From Labeo rohita (taxonomy: Eukaryota > Chordata > Actinopteri > Cypriniformes > Cyprinidae), in contig NC_066883.1 in NCBI RefSeq assembly GCF_022985175.1, positions 23,355,272-23,419,271 on the forward strand: DNA of 64,000 bases. The letters run 5' to 3'. Numbering within the stretch: the stretch's first letter is position 1; each line of letters opens with the position of its first letter. Of the stretch, positions 36,031-48,442 are shown piece by piece. Both the position numbers and the translations under genes were made by a program. The notes beneath the pieces are model-generated. The model was not told where the DNA came from. It did not search any database and worked only from the letters and a program-made list of their open reading frames with translations.

Positions 36031-36577
36031 TCTCACACTCCCCTTCTCCACCATTCATTAGCTCGCTCTCATCGAAAATCTATCGCTCTCTCTTTCCTGC
36101 TCTCGGACAGACAAAACAAGAAAAAAAAAAAAAAAAGAAGAAATTTTCCACTTCAGTTCCAAAGGCGTAGAGAAAAGAAAACGAATTATTAAGAAGTGGC
36201 TCTAAGTTCAGTACTGCTCTGGGAAGGCAGAGGTGTGTGTGAGTCAGGGTCAGGGGGCAGGTGAGATGTTTGGTTGTGTTTTTCTACGCTCCAGCTATCT
36301 GAAACATACAAAAGTGCTTCTGTTAATGGAGCGCTTACAAAGGAGTAAAGTTGAGCTGGGGAAGTGAACTTTTGACTCTGTAGTAGCAGTGAGCAGGATG
36401 TTTGGTGTGGTTCTGCTCAAAAGCAGATAGGCCGATGATGATAGAGAGGGACAGAGAAAGCAACTGAGGGTGAGAGAGAACAGAGCAGGTTTGTCGGGTG
36501 GATTGCAGCCATTGTCTATCTATGGAAAAGTAGAGTGGAAACCTCCATCCTGGATTTGTGCTCCTCAAAGATGGTTC
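36031..36577. other. Intergenic, nothing coding recognised
   Basis: Contains a poly(A) run at 36120-36136 and otherwise non-repetitive sequence. No exon supported. Confidence 0.4.
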
Positions 36578-37150
36578 TTAAAGGAATATTCTGGGTTCAA
36601 TACAAACTGATATAATGTTGATTACCTTAAAAATTGTTCTTGACACTTTTCTTTAAAAAAAATGCAAAAATCTGACGTAAATGGGGCAAATCTGTTTTCA
36701 AAGTAAAGCCACAAGATGTAAGCAATATGTGTGTTAACATGATTTTAATGTGAACAATCACTTACTAACCTTCTGTATAAAGCTATATTTTACAATTTTG
36801 TGGTTTGTTGCTTACAGAATGATTTAAGCAGCTTTACAACTCAAATATTACACAAGTTTTAACAATGTACACTGTAAAAAAACATTTTTTAAGTTGTAAA
36901 TAAAAATTACTGGAGTATGTTTTACAAGAAAGTCTTTCCACTTTTTAAAATTTTTACTTTTTGTTCAATGAGTGACTTTTCTTTTTAATTACTTGTGACA
37001 TTTACTAGCAATTTGTAAATTAAAATTGTTTCACCATCAATTTTCTTTCGGTGTAAGTGCTTTTATGACATTATAAATTATTAAAATAGATTACACATTG
37101 CTTTAAATTAAATCCTTCAAAAATTTGCCCCATTTACTTGTACTGCAAGT
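36578..37150. mobile_element. Family A TTAA-type MITE, right end lost
   Basis: TTAA at 36578-36581 is followed by AGGAATATTCTGGGTTCAAT. The internal blocks are a near-complement pair typical of the family: CAAAAATCTGACGTAAATGG on the left and AAATTTGCCCCATTTACTTG near the right. The right terminus is missing, replaced by an (AT)n run and the family E element. Confidence 0.8.
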
Positions 37151-37164
37151 ATATATATATATAT

Positions 37165-38345
37165 ATATACACTACCACTTAAAAGTTTGGGATCAGTATG
37201 ACTTGTAATGTTTTTTAAAGAAGACTGCATTTATTTGATTAAACATACAGAAAAAAAAAAAACTTCAAAATGTTATTAGTAATACTTCAAAATGTTATTA
37301 CAATATAAAATAGTGTTTTTCATTTTAATATACTTTAACATAATTTATTTCTGTAATGCAAAGCTGAAATTTCATCAGCTGTTACTCCAGTCTTAAAGGA
37401 GAAGTCCACTTCCAAAACAACAATTTACAAATAATTTACTCAACCCTTTGTCATCCAAGATGTTCATGTCTTTCTTTCTTCAGTCGTAAAGAAATTATGG
37501 TTTTTGAGGAAAGCATTTCAGGATTTTTCTTCATATTATGGACTTCAATTGTGCCCCTGATTTTGAACTTCCGAAATGTAGTTTAAATGCAGCTTCAAAG
37601 GGCTCTAAACGATCCCAGCCGAGGAACAAGGGACTTATCTAGTGAAACGATCTTTTTCGAAAAATAAAAATTTGTATACTTTTTAAGCACAAAACTCGCA
37701 TAGCACGGGTCGTTCTTGAACGATTTGTTCCTTTTGAACGAATCTTTAATGTGACTCGCGAAGAACGAGTCGTCTCGGGGAGTGATTTGTTCAGTCACAC
37801 ATGTGCAACATCCTATTAGGTTCTGTACTGGAATTAGCTCACCTGTTTCGAGTCTTCAGGTTTTTCGAGTCGTTAGTTCATCTTATGGGGCTGTCACGTG
37901 ATGCTGATTTTGCTAAAATTAACGAAATGACTCGAAAAAAGATTTGTTCATTTTGCTGAACGAGACTCAAAGGTCCGAGTTGGTAAAATGATCCGAACTT
38001 CCCATCACTACTACGAATCACGTTTAAGTTCATCGTCTGTGTACTCTGACAGATCGTTTCGCTAGATAAGTTCCTTCTTCGTCTGCCCTTTCTAGAGCCC
38101 TTTGAAGCTGCATTTAAACTACATTTTGGAAGGTCAAAATCGCGGGCACAATTGAAGTCCATTATATGTAGAAAAATCCTGAAATTCTTTCCTCAAAAAC
38201 CATAATTTCTTTACGACTGAAGACAGATAGACATGGACTTCTCCTTTAAGTGTCACATGGTCCTTCAGAAATCATTCTAATATGCTTGTTTATTATTAGA
38301 CTTATCAATGTTGGAAACAATTTTGCGGCCAAATTTTTTTTATTA
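37165..38345 (+). mobile_element. Family E element, split by a family C insertion
   Basis: The left part reads ACTTAAAAGTTTGGGATCAG and continues to CAGCTGTTACTCCAGTC. After the insertion it resumes with TGTCACATGGTCCTTCAGAA and ATCAATGTTGGAAACAATTT. Joining the two halves restores the order seen in the uninterrupted copy at 57325. Confidence 0.85.
37393..38249. mobile_element. Family C TTAA-type foldback MITE, complete
   Basis: TTAA at both borders (37393-37396 and 38246-38249) flanks AGGAGAAGTCCAC and its complement GGACTTCTCCT. The arms pair over roughly 250 bp; TCTAAACGATCCCAGCCGAG lies in the left arm and the matching AGCCCTTTGAAGCTGCATTT runs in the right. The loop is about 350 bp. It has no ORF. 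Because it sits inside a family E copy, the target duplication is clear. Confidence 0.93.
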
Positions 38346-39995
38346 TTATTTTTTTATTATGTTTTTATTGTATTTTTTGTATTAGCTGTATTTTATTTGC
38401 TATTGTTACTTAACCAAAATAACCCACCTGCAGTTTGGTTGAGATTAATTGGAAAAAACATGATTTAAAAAAAAATTAGAAAGTTTTATATATATATATA
38501 TATATGCTGTCAATTAAGATGAACTAAGTATTAAACCCAGAATAATCTTTTAATAATCTTCTCTACCTTTCTTTAACATTGGATGGAGGTGGTTTTTGGC
38601 GTCTCAGAGTCATTAACCCACTGGTCACCCTGCTTATCCTCATCACGGGCCCTACGAAGAGAAACAAAACTTGAGATATGGAGTAAAAAATGTGGAACAA
38701 TATACTCTGAGTCTGACCATGCTTCATAAACCTGTCCAAGGGAAATACTCCTCTCAGTTTCAGGAAACCCCACTCGGTCAGAGTCGAAAACCAAAGCTAT
38801 AGAAGGAACCAATACACTCGTATAACACTGAAAGTGTTTGTTAATTGGAAACAGAATGAAGAGTTTCTATTGTGGGATCTGATTAAATTCAGGAAGGATG
38901 AAGTTGGTGGCATAAATGTCAGATGTGCATATCCTCTCACAGAGATAATCTTGACAGGTTCGAAGCGTTGAGATTCTTAGAAATGCACATCGATAAGCTA
39001 GCATCACACACTTCCTTTGTACAGCTGGCGCTCTGTACGTTTCGCAACTCTCACCCTCATTTTTCTAGGCTGGATTTAACATAAATTGTTGATCTTGAGT
39101 CATTTTCAGCAATCTGCAATGAGTCATCTGGGGGCATGATTGTGGGATGTCTTGACACACAATGCACCTGTCCATCAGTCTCATTGTTTTATAGGGAGTG
39201 AGGGCGGTTTTGACATGATTTCATCTGTTTCACATCGCCATTTTTGTGGCTTGATGTTTGAATCATGCCTTCAGTCGCTAGCCTTTCTCAGTGGTACTGC
39301 CACTCCTTCTTCCCACTCCATCTCCTCCCTTCATTCACTACATACTCTTTCCCAATCTCACCTCCTATAGCCTGACCCACAATGCTAAGCTCTTGCCCAC
39401 ACCTCCGATAAAGTGGAGCCCAGCTGTTTTCATGCTGAAGAAGACACTTGTCTAAATGTTTATGTGAATAACTACTTTCTTTTTCTTCACGCCCCGATTC
39501 AGTTCCCGAGAACGCTTAAAAGCATGTGTTCATATCCTCCACGGGATAACAAGGGCTATATAAACAGCATACGGGGGCTATTGTCTCTGACTAAATAACT
39601 ATAAATATATACCAGAGACACAGATTAAAGAGGAACTTTGTGATTAAGGAAACTTGACCTTATAAAAGGGAAATGAACATACTCATACCGGACTTGCCAG
39701 TAAGGCCAACATGTTTAGGATTGCACAATTTCGGCTTGGTCACACAGATGTTCATGCCTCCCACTGAATCTGACAGATGGGAATCTCAAAATGGCATTTT
39801 TTTAAATAAAAGGTTCTGTAATTATATTAATAGTTCAGTTTTGAAGCATATACGGGTCAGTGACGTAATCCGATGATTGTCTGGATCTATTAAAGTAATC
39901 AAAAATACATTAGAAGGTATTTTATACAAACAAGTTTTCGTTTTTGAATTCTGTAAAAAAAAATATTTTTTTTTATGACCTAAAGTCCAAAATCC
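38346..39995. other. Intergenic, no gene recognised
   Basis: T-rich then mixed sequence with an (AT)n run at about 38488-38505. On the minus strand a polypyrimidine acceptor-like TTGTTTCTCTTCGTAG precedes a 25-residue open stretch (about 38655-38575). It matches nothing I know and has no partner exon. Confidence 0.35.
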
Positions 39996-40260
39996 GTAAC
40001 ACTTCGCAATAGGGTTCATTAGTTAACATTAGTTAACTACATTAGTTAACATAAACTAAGAATGAAAAACACTTCTACAGCGTTTATTAATCTTTATGTT
40101 AATTTCAACATTAGTTAACATTAGTTAATGCACTGTGAATTAACATTAACAATGAACGACATTAACTAACATTAACAAAGATGAATAAATACTTTAATAA
40201 AAGTACATGTTCATGTTAGTTAATACATTACTCTAATGGACATTTATTGTAAAGTGTTAC
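39996..40260. mobile_element. 265-bp element with GTAACACTT ends
   Basis: GTAACACTTCGCAATAGGGT at the left and TTATTGTAAAGTGTTAC at the right are inverted ends. The core repeats GTTAACATTAGTTAA words in both orientations. A common cyprinid hAT-like non-autonomous repeat by recollection; the target duplication is not clear. Confidence 0.8.
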
Positions 40261-40475
40261 CGAAACAAATTCTAAATGATTATGTTTTTTTTTTTTTTGT
40301 TATGCATATAAGTAGAAGCTACTTTTAAATAAAATGATTTAAAGTCATTTAAAATTTGCGATCAAATGTATCTAAGGTGTAAGGAAAATATTTCTGTTTT
40401 TTACTTAATGGATAAACCTTTGTCATTTTAATTCTCAGACATCATTATTTGTCATTGACCCATGTACTTCATTCA

Positions 40476-40683
40476 CACTGCAAAAAAAAAGTTGTTTCAA
40501 CTTAAAATAATTTGTTACCTCGCTAACTTAAAATTTTTAGTTCAGTCAACTAAAATATTTCAGTTGACACTACATTAAGTAACTTAAAATTTCAAGTTGA
40601 TCAAACTAAAAATTTTAAGTCAGCGGGGTAAACAAATTGTATTAAGTTGAAACAACTTTTTGAAAGATTTTTTTTTGCAAGTG
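40476..40683. mobile_element. 208-bp palindromic MITE
   Basis: The left end reads CACTGCAAAAAAAAAGTTGT and the right end ends in TTTTTTTTTGCAAGTG. AGTTGTTTCAACTTAA on the left pairs with TTAAGTTGAAACAACT on the right, and CTTAAAATTTTTAGTT pairs with AACTAAAAATTTTAAG. It is nearly a perfect hairpin. Confidence 0.88.
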
Positions 40684-42917
40684 CAGGAACCCATTTTGGC
40701 TGAAATGGCTCTTTATGTTGGTTCTTACATGCATTTTTAATACGAGCATACAGAAGGCAGAAATAATCTTCATGTCATGTCATTTTTCACTTGTAGACTT
40801 GACCTTGCAAATGGATCACTAAACACAGCGAGCAGAGAAACATTTCTGAGAGCGTCAAGTTGTTTTCCTAGAGTGGCACTGAGGCGTAATAGTGACGCTG
40901 GCTCACATTTCAATTGCGGCGCTTATGCCCTAGCTATCAGGATACTTTCACCAGGCCCTAAAATTATCACCTCATCTCAGTGTGACAGGAACAGGCTGTC
41001 TTTGTGCTGGCAGTGAGTTTCGGCAGCTACCAGCGTCTCCTTCTGCGTGTTTAGATTGGAGCGCAGCTGAAACTCGGAAAGCAGAGACCCGAATCAGCGA
41101 ATCAGTCCAGGCCACACAGTCTTGAGCTCTGTTTGTATTTATCATCCTCGAGTAGACATGCTTCAAAATTCTGTACAGCCCAACCAAACATGTGAACAAA
41201 AGGAAACGTCAGCAAAACAACTGCCTGATAGGACTGTGCCGCTGTAATAATGCATGACCACACACACTTGCAGCTGGATGGCAGACAGCCCTGTCACTGC
41301 TCTCTGTTCCAGATTAGGTCAGATTTAATTAGGCTGCCCAGCTCCTTTTGGAGTGTCGCTTCGAGTTTAAAAAGCCATTACTAAAACACAAGCAGTGTTA
41401 CTGATGAGACGGAGACTTTTTACTCTTACGCTTGAGTATGTAGTATGATGAGGACTAAAAAAAGTGGGGTGAGGTCGTGGTTAAGAGCATAGAAACGGGC
41501 CAGTACGTTAACCAGACACCAACCAAACACTTAAAAACAATTGTAGGCATTTAGAAGTACAAAAAAACAGTGTGAACAGTGAAAAAGAGGAAAAGGCTCA
41601 AACTCAACTCAACCACCCAGCTCACTGTGAATGTTCCCATTACTCTCCAGCCAAGTAATACACCAGCATGTCTGTTTTGATATCACTGATCACCATTACT
41701 TCTTGTTCTGAACTTGTTTCAAATATAACACAATTTAATATGCCACTTTCAAGTGCTTTCTTGCAAGATTTACGTGACCAAAAAAAAGGCAATAAAAATA
41801 CATTTGAGCAGTATTTTTTTAAATTGCGTTGTTGATAGTTTTCTTTTTTTTCTTTCTTTCTTTCTTTTTTTTTTTTTTAAACAAAATGCTTTTACTGAAA
41901 TGAATGTATTTATTGCATGTCAAATGTTTTATAAGATTTTTGTATAAAATTCATCTGTGGGATATTAAAATTGTGTTCTTTAATTTCAAAATTGTAATTA
42001 ATGACTTTGATTAGGCTTTTAATTGTTTTAAAAGCCATTGTGAAAATGTCATTTTTTGTTCATGTTCATTTATTATCTGAATCAACTTGGCAATAAAATA
42101 ACTTTCACTGAAAGTTCACAGAATGTTTTTTATGATCTATCTATCTATCTATAAACATATTAAAAATTAGCTATGGATCTCTTTAAATTACAATTTCTTT
42201 AACTCCAATTCTATTAGTTCAAATGTAAATAATTTATTATTGAAAACACACACACACACAAGTGTACACACTAACTGTAATACTGTATAAGATTTCAATT
42301 CAAATGGAAAGCATAAATCTAGGCTACATGCTTCCACTTTCAGAGCAGCTTTTCAAGCAGTGCATATACTTACTAGCTGGCAGCCCGCCAAAATAAAAGC
42401 TTGTGGAATTTAGGTTTGAAAATGCTGAACATTTATATAAAAAATAAACGTAAATAATAGCATTGTATTTTTAATTGTACTATAAAATAATTGTAATGTT
42501 TATTTGATACTCACTTTTATTTTAAATGTAATAGTATTATCACACTCTGTTAGTTTATTTTATTTAAAAATACAAAATAATTAAACTGCAATAGTACTAT
42601 TATCACTATTACTATTATCATCACTATTATTAATTTATTTTTATAGTTATATTTAATGAGTTACACTATGTGCAGTGTGAACAACAAACCAAATTTCTAT
42701 GTGCTCTCTGGGCTGAAAAATTCATGTGCACCCCTAAAAACATCTTGGGGAAAAAAAGTGTCTTTTTCCATAAATTTTCTATGTATGCAAACTCTATAAT
42801 ATCTAACGTACACATTGCTAGTAATTGTGCAGTTAATTCTCATATTGTATTTTTAGAAAGTTTTGGAATACTTGTCCTCTCCCCAAATTTGTCACTACCG
42901 AAATACAGTAATATATA
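40684..42917. other. Intergenic; GC-richer block at about 40840-41350
   Basis: The block contains stretches such as GTGACAGGAACAGGCTGTC and CAGATTTAATTAGGCTGCCC, lacks repeats and stands out from AT-rich flanks. It lies about 8 kb beyond the hic1 coding end. Possible conserved enhancer; not testable here. Also CT/T tracts at 41840-41880 and (CTAT)n at about 42137-42152. Confidence 0.35.
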
Positions 42918-42925
42918 ATTTAATA

Positions 42926-43120
42926 CAGGGGTCACCAAACTTGTTCTTGGAGGGCCGGTGTCCTACAGAGTTTACCTCCAACTTTCCTCAACACACCTGT
43001 CTGGAGGTTTCAAGTATACATAGTAAGATCTTAATTAGCTGGTTCAGGTGTGTTTAATTAGGTTTGGAGCTAAACTCTGCAGGGACACCGGCCCTCCAGG
43101 ACCGGGTCTGGTGACCCCTG
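42926..43120. mobile_element. hAT-type MITE, 195 bp, with exact 8-bp target duplication
   Basis: The ends are CAGGGGTCACCAAACTTG and CTGGTGACCCCTG. The arms pair further: GGAGGGCCGGTGTCC with GGACACCGGCCCTCC. The octamer ATTTAATA is duplicated at 42918-42925 and 43121-43128, which assigns it to the hAT superfamily. A shorter relative is at 48956. Confidence 0.94.
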
Positions 43121-43188
43121 ATTTAATAAGAAGGGTTATTTTGATCTATTAAAATTTTGATCACATCTTCCTTGTAAATACATATATT

Positions 43189-43576
43189 TGTGACCCTGGA
43201 CCACAAAACCAGTCATAAGGGTCAGTTTTTTAAAATTGAGATTTATACATCTGAACAATAAAATAAAAAAGAAAAAAAGCCTAAACAGGCTTTCCATTGA
43301 TGTACGGTTTGTTAGGATAGGACAATATTTGGCCAAGATACAACTATTTTAAAAATAGTTAATAAAAAAATGTAAATATTGAGAAAATTGCCTTTAAAGT
43401 TGTCCAAATGAAGTTGTTAGCAAAGCATATTACTAATTAAAAATTACTTTGTAATATATTTATGATAGGAAATTCACTAAATATCTTTATAGAACATGAT
43501 CTTTACTTATTATACTAATGATTTTTGGCATAAAAGAAATATCTACTTAAGCCTGGTTTTGTCGTCCAGGGTCACA
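43189..43576. mobile_element. Family D element, third copy
   Basis: The left end reads TGTGACCCTGGACCACAAAA and the right end TTTTGTCGTCCAGGGTCACA. The interior AAGTTGTCCAAATGAAGTTG is shared with the other two copies. Confidence 0.88.
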
Positions 43577-45320
43577 TATATTTATTTTTTAAACATTTTC
43601 AGAGGTAAATCAATAACAATTACAATTTTAACAATATTTCAAGTGTAATTTATGAGATTTGTTGTTTTTTTAATCAATTTTTTCTTTGTAAAAGCCAAAA
43701 AGTTGATCATACTGATTTCAAAGTTAAGGATTTATTAGTTTTAATATACATTGAACCAAAAACTCATAACATCTGAGTTGATAATTCAGTATACTCATTA
43801 CATGTTTTTGTTGTGACTGCAAATTTTTGGTAGTGACAGTGTTTTGGTACTACTTGTTGTACTACGTGTTTTGATACTAAAATACTGAAAATGTACATAA
43901 CTGTACTAAAACTTAGTTTATGTCCCCCAAATAAAGGATTACGTATTTCTTTTCATCACTACCGAAACAATGATGACATGTTTTGGTCGTGACAATTGTA
44001 TGGGATAACATAAAAAAAATACTGATGTCACTACTGAAACTACACCAAATGTTTCGATTGTGACTGTTTTGGTATTGACATTCGTTGAAGTTACACACAG
44101 ATTTTTTACTTTTTTACTTTCAAACTCATTTACCATAAAATGATGGGGCCCATCTACTTTCCTTGTAGCCTTTTTTTGAACTTCACACACACACACATGT
44201 GAAATGTATATACACAGTAGTCAACACTGAAGTGTTCATCAAAGTTATTTTAAGACAAGAACAGGTATTGTTTTTGTTTTAGAACAACTTTGATGAAAGG
44301 TTTTGATCCACTTCAAATGTTGACTAATGTATATATATAAGTATATATGGTGTATTTCTAATTAACATGAACAAAAAGTGCATTATTTCTGTTAACGTTG
44401 ATTTGGGTCTTCGGGCTGTGCTTGTTTTGGCGGTGAATGGCTTGAATTGAGTGTGAAGGTGGGTCAGATACTCCCATCTGGACTTGAGTGCAGCTTTAAC
44501 CAGCTGAGTTCAGTTCTCAAGACAGACAGGAGAAATTCTGAATGAATCTCTTAACTTACAAAAGATGCACATTCTTCATATCAATTACTCTGTCAGCTTG
44601 GAGTTCATGCAGAAACCCTCCCAGAACACATCTGAAAACACCTTGAAAGCAACAGCCTCTTAATCGCACAGACAAACACTTGATCATCTCTCGATTAACA
44701 TTTCGACAGCGCTGGAGAAACTATTTCCTGGAAATATCAGCAACGTAATCACATCCAGGACTCTGCCACGTGTGGCTTATTGAGATGCGGGGGGAAAAGA
44801 AATAACACAGTCCAATTTTGAGATCTGTAATGAAGTCACAAAAAGTTTATAAAAACAAGTAGGGGCAGACAGGAGGAGAGGTTCCAGCAGAATAAATGTA
44901 ACTCTTCAGAACTGCGAACTGAGACTCCATCTGTTACAGGTCTGCAGCCAAGACCCTGAACTTTAAGGGTTTCGACGTGTTAAGGCAAATTACAATGAGA
45001 CCGGAGTTGTGCTCTTCACACTGATGAATTCAATCTGCATATTTAAGAGAGCTCGTCACCTTTGAAACAGGCTGATATCATTTATGCGACTGGCAAAATG
45101 TTGACACGTACATTTACATTAAACACAGATGTGTTTCTAATTTTAAACAGCAGTTTTGATAACCCTCGTGTACCACAACGTGATGCTTTCGTATGAGTGG
45201 AACGGATATCACTTCCCACGTCTTCCTGAATTCTCTTCAGCTATAAATTTTTGACACATTAAATAAGTGAGTAATACTGAAATGTAACATTAATTATTAA
45301 AATCCATTTCGTTATAAAAA
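43577..45320. other. Intergenic apart from a small MITE
   Basis: Contains the MITE at 44211-44331 and a short (CA)n at about 44185-44197. Otherwise single-copy-looking DNA, with no exon recognised. Confidence 0.4.
44211..44331. mobile_element. Short palindromic MITE (AGTAGTCAACA ends)
   Basis: GTAGTCAACACTGAAGTG at the left mirrors CACTTCAAATGTTGACTA at the right, with ATCAAAGTTATTTTAAGAC pairing to its near complement TTTTAGAACAACTTTGAT. TA dinucleotides flank both ends, compatible with a Tc1/mariner-type target. Confidence 0.75.
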
Positions 45321-45321
45321 T

Positions 45322-46230
45322 CCAACAAACAATATATTGATTTCTAAGGACACCTTTTATTTCTATTTATAATCTAATGTCTAAATAAATGAAAATGATC
45401 ATCATTTTAGAAATAATTTAATTTCCCAACAAACAATACGCTGACTTCTAGGGCCACTTATTTATTTAGATTTTTTAAGTAATGTCTTTATAAAAGAAAA
45501 TGATCATGATTTTAGAAATGTAACAATTTCAGTTAATTTAATTTAATGTAACTCAGTTTAATTTTCCAACAAACAATACGTTGACTTCTAAGGCCACTTT
45601 TTCATTTCTATTATTAATTAATGTCTTTAAGAAAGAAAATGATCATGGCTTTAATTTAATATTTAATTTAATTTAATTTCCCAGCAAATAACACATTGAC
45701 TTCTAAGCCTACTTTTTTTTTATCATTTTATTTTTAATTAATGCCTTTCTGAAAGAAAATGATCATGATTTTAGAAATGTAACAATTTAATTTAATTTAA
45801 TTTAATTTAATTTCTCAACAAACAATACATTGACTTTTAGGGCCACTTTTTCATTTCGATTATTGATGTCTTTAAGAAAGAAAATGATCATGTTTTTAAA
45901 AATGTAACAATTTAATTTAATACTTTATTTTATTTAATATCTAATTTAATTGAATTTTCCAATCAATACATTGACTTCTAAGGCCACTTTTTTCTGATTT
46001 TTAATTAATGGGTTTATGAAAGAAAATAATCATGATTTTAGAAATGTAACTACTTAATTTAACTTAATTTACTTTCCCAACAAGCAATACGTTGACTTTT
46101 AAGGCCACTTTTTTCTGATTTTTAATTAATGCCTTTATGAAAGAAAATTATCATGATTTTAGAAATGTAACTATTTAATTTAATTTTCCCAACAAACAAT
46201 AGGTTGACTTCTAAGGCTGCTTCTTTTTTT
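45322..46230. repeat. Minisatellite, eight copies of a ~105-145-bp unit
   Basis: The marker block CAACAAACAATACGTTGACT (with variants) starts near 45325, 45427, 45566, 45681, 45816, 45958, 46078 and 46188. Each is followed by TTCTAAGGCCACTTTTT, then AAGAAAATGATCATGATTTT and TTTAATTTAATTT. Copies differ by several substitutions and small gaps. Confidence 0.9.
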
Positions 46231-46402
46231 ATAATGTAATATCTTTATGAAATAAAATTATCATCATATCTGAATAATCACCAAGCATAGTTATATGATT
46301 ATATATTTCATTATATATATATGTAGATATATCATTAAAAAAAATCGAGCTATATCTAACATAATTTATGTGGATATAATTTTAGAATATAATTGTTATT
46401 AC

Positions 46403-46437
<35 letters not shown>

Positions 46438-47435
46438 TAATAAAATATATATCAAATAAAATGTTTTAACAATATTTAATTAATTATTCATTTAAATTTT
46501 AAAATCAATTCATTAAAATAGATTAATTAAGACAAAATAGATTAATTAATCGAACAATTATTTATATTGCATTCTTTCCCCCCACGTTATTCTTTTCTCA
46601 TTTTTAAAAAGCATCATGTTTTTCTTTGAGCGAGTGTGTGGTGCTGATGAAATGCTGATAGTGCCACTCTAAAGGGCTGTGGATCAGAATGCCCAGGCTG
46701 GATTCTCTGGCATAACGCCTTTGCATCCTGCCGCTGGGTGTCATTGCAACTCAAATGCCAGAGGTCTGAAGTATCTGGTGTCGTGTAATGCGTGGTGCCC
46801 CGTGCCCATGTCAGAGAATGTCATAGGGCACAGAGTTCTGCCATGTTTGCATCAACATACATAGCCTGAACTTAGCATCAACACACAGTAAACAAATCCT
46901 GACAGCATATTACCATGTCTAAAAAAAGAAATTCACATGAGCTTTAGATTCACACCGTCAACAGTTGTTTTATACATTTGTGTCTATTTAATTTTTTTAT
47001 TTAGTTGTTGGATCATTTTTCATGAAGGCATAAAGACTGTCTATTTCGGAAGAAAACAAACTTCATTGCTGTCAGCTTAAAACATCTGCAGTTTTCGTGT
47101 TCTCCTAGACACTGTCCAGGGACTAGTATAGCGTTTGAGGGTAAAGGGGCGTATTGTGCTAAAGGAATCACATCTCACACAGCAAGAACCTGGGCTGAAT
47201 AAACTCTGCCAACACAGCATGCTTCACAAAACAGCCCAAAGATGCTGGCAAGACAGAGACAGGGTGTGCACATTGCACTTTCCACAAACACACTCTCAAC
47301 TCTCCTTCCAAAAATTTTGACTGTCAGTCTTGGGCTCTGAGTTTTTCTTGCAACCATGTTCCATTAAATATTAAATAAATATAGAGATTTTAAAAAGTTA
47401 TAAAATACAATAAAATACAATTTAAAAAATAAAAA
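46231..47435. other. Intergenic; (AC)n run and a GC-richer block
   Basis: A (CA)n run lies at about 46403-46437. The stretch 46650-46860 is GC-richer and free of repeats; a short ORF over it (46679-46864) has no recognisable homology. Possible conserved non-coding sequence. Confidence 0.35.
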
Positions 47436-47599
47436 TATAGCTGTAAGCAGCAGTTACTAGGGTTCAAGTGCTTATATTTAGACATGCCCCTTATCTAAAC
47501 GAGCCCATTATAGCTTCCCAGAGGGTCAATTTTAACATTTTATTTGATAAATATTGACTAATCCAGAGTATTGTACTGTAATGTTTTTTTGAAACCTAG

Positions 47600-47631
<32 letters not shown>

Positions 47632-47699
47632 TTTTAATCATTCAACAAATGGTTTGACTGACAGCAGTGGTTCTAGAGGCAAAGTTGTTCAGAATCAGG

Positions 47700-48442
47700 A
47701 GGTCTAACCCCAAGTTTGAACTTCCAAAATGCAGTTTAAATGCAGCTTCAAATGGCTCTAAATGATCCCAGCCGAGGAAGAAGGGTCTCATCTAGTGAAA
47801 TGATTGGTCATTTTTTAAACAAATGACAATTTATATACTTTTTATCCTCAAATGCTCATCTTGTCTCATTTCTGCAATGCGCATGCGTAGTCTGTGTAAT
47901 CTGATCAATACTGTTACAGTAGGTTGAAAAACTACCGTCTCATTTTTTTGCTTCAACGTCGAAATCGTCCTACTTTGCTGTTTTACCTTTTTTATTGTAA
48001 AGGGGGTTGATGTTCTTTGCATGTTCATTTTGTAAACACTGGGTACTTCTGCAGTGATGTAGGATGATTTTGAAGAAACAATATGGGAGTTTTTTGACCT
48101 ACCCTAACTGTATTGGCCTGGAAAAAAAGTTCACGCAGACCTCAACAAGACGAGCATTTGGGGTTAGAAAGTATATAAATTGTCAATTTGTTTCGAAAAT
48201 GACAGCTCGTTTTGCTAGATTAGACCCTTCTTCCTCAGCTGGAATCATTTAGAGCCATTTGAGGCTGCATTTAAGTTCAAACTTAGGGGCACCATAGAAG
48301 TCCACTAAATGGAGATTATTCCTGCAATTCTTTCAAGAAACAATTTCATATTGACTGAAGAAAGAAAGACAAAAACATCTTGGATGACAAGGGGGTGATT
48401 AAATTATCTGTAAATTTTTGTTCTGGAAGTAAACTTCTTTAA
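47700..48442. mobile_element. Family C TTAA-type MITE, left end truncated
   Basis: The right arm is complete (GTAAACTTCTTTAA, TTAA at 48439-48442). The left arm begins only at the block AAGTTTGAACTTCCAAAATG. Left and right arms pair over about 130 bp around the AAATGATCCCAGC block. Internal text is shared with the 52059 and 54861 copies. Confidence 0.83.

Noticed and set aside
38573..38812. 79-residue minus-strand frame preceded by an acceptor-like polypyrimidine tract
   Set aside because: Only about 25 residues would be exonic, there is no partner exon nearby and no known homology, so I left it out.
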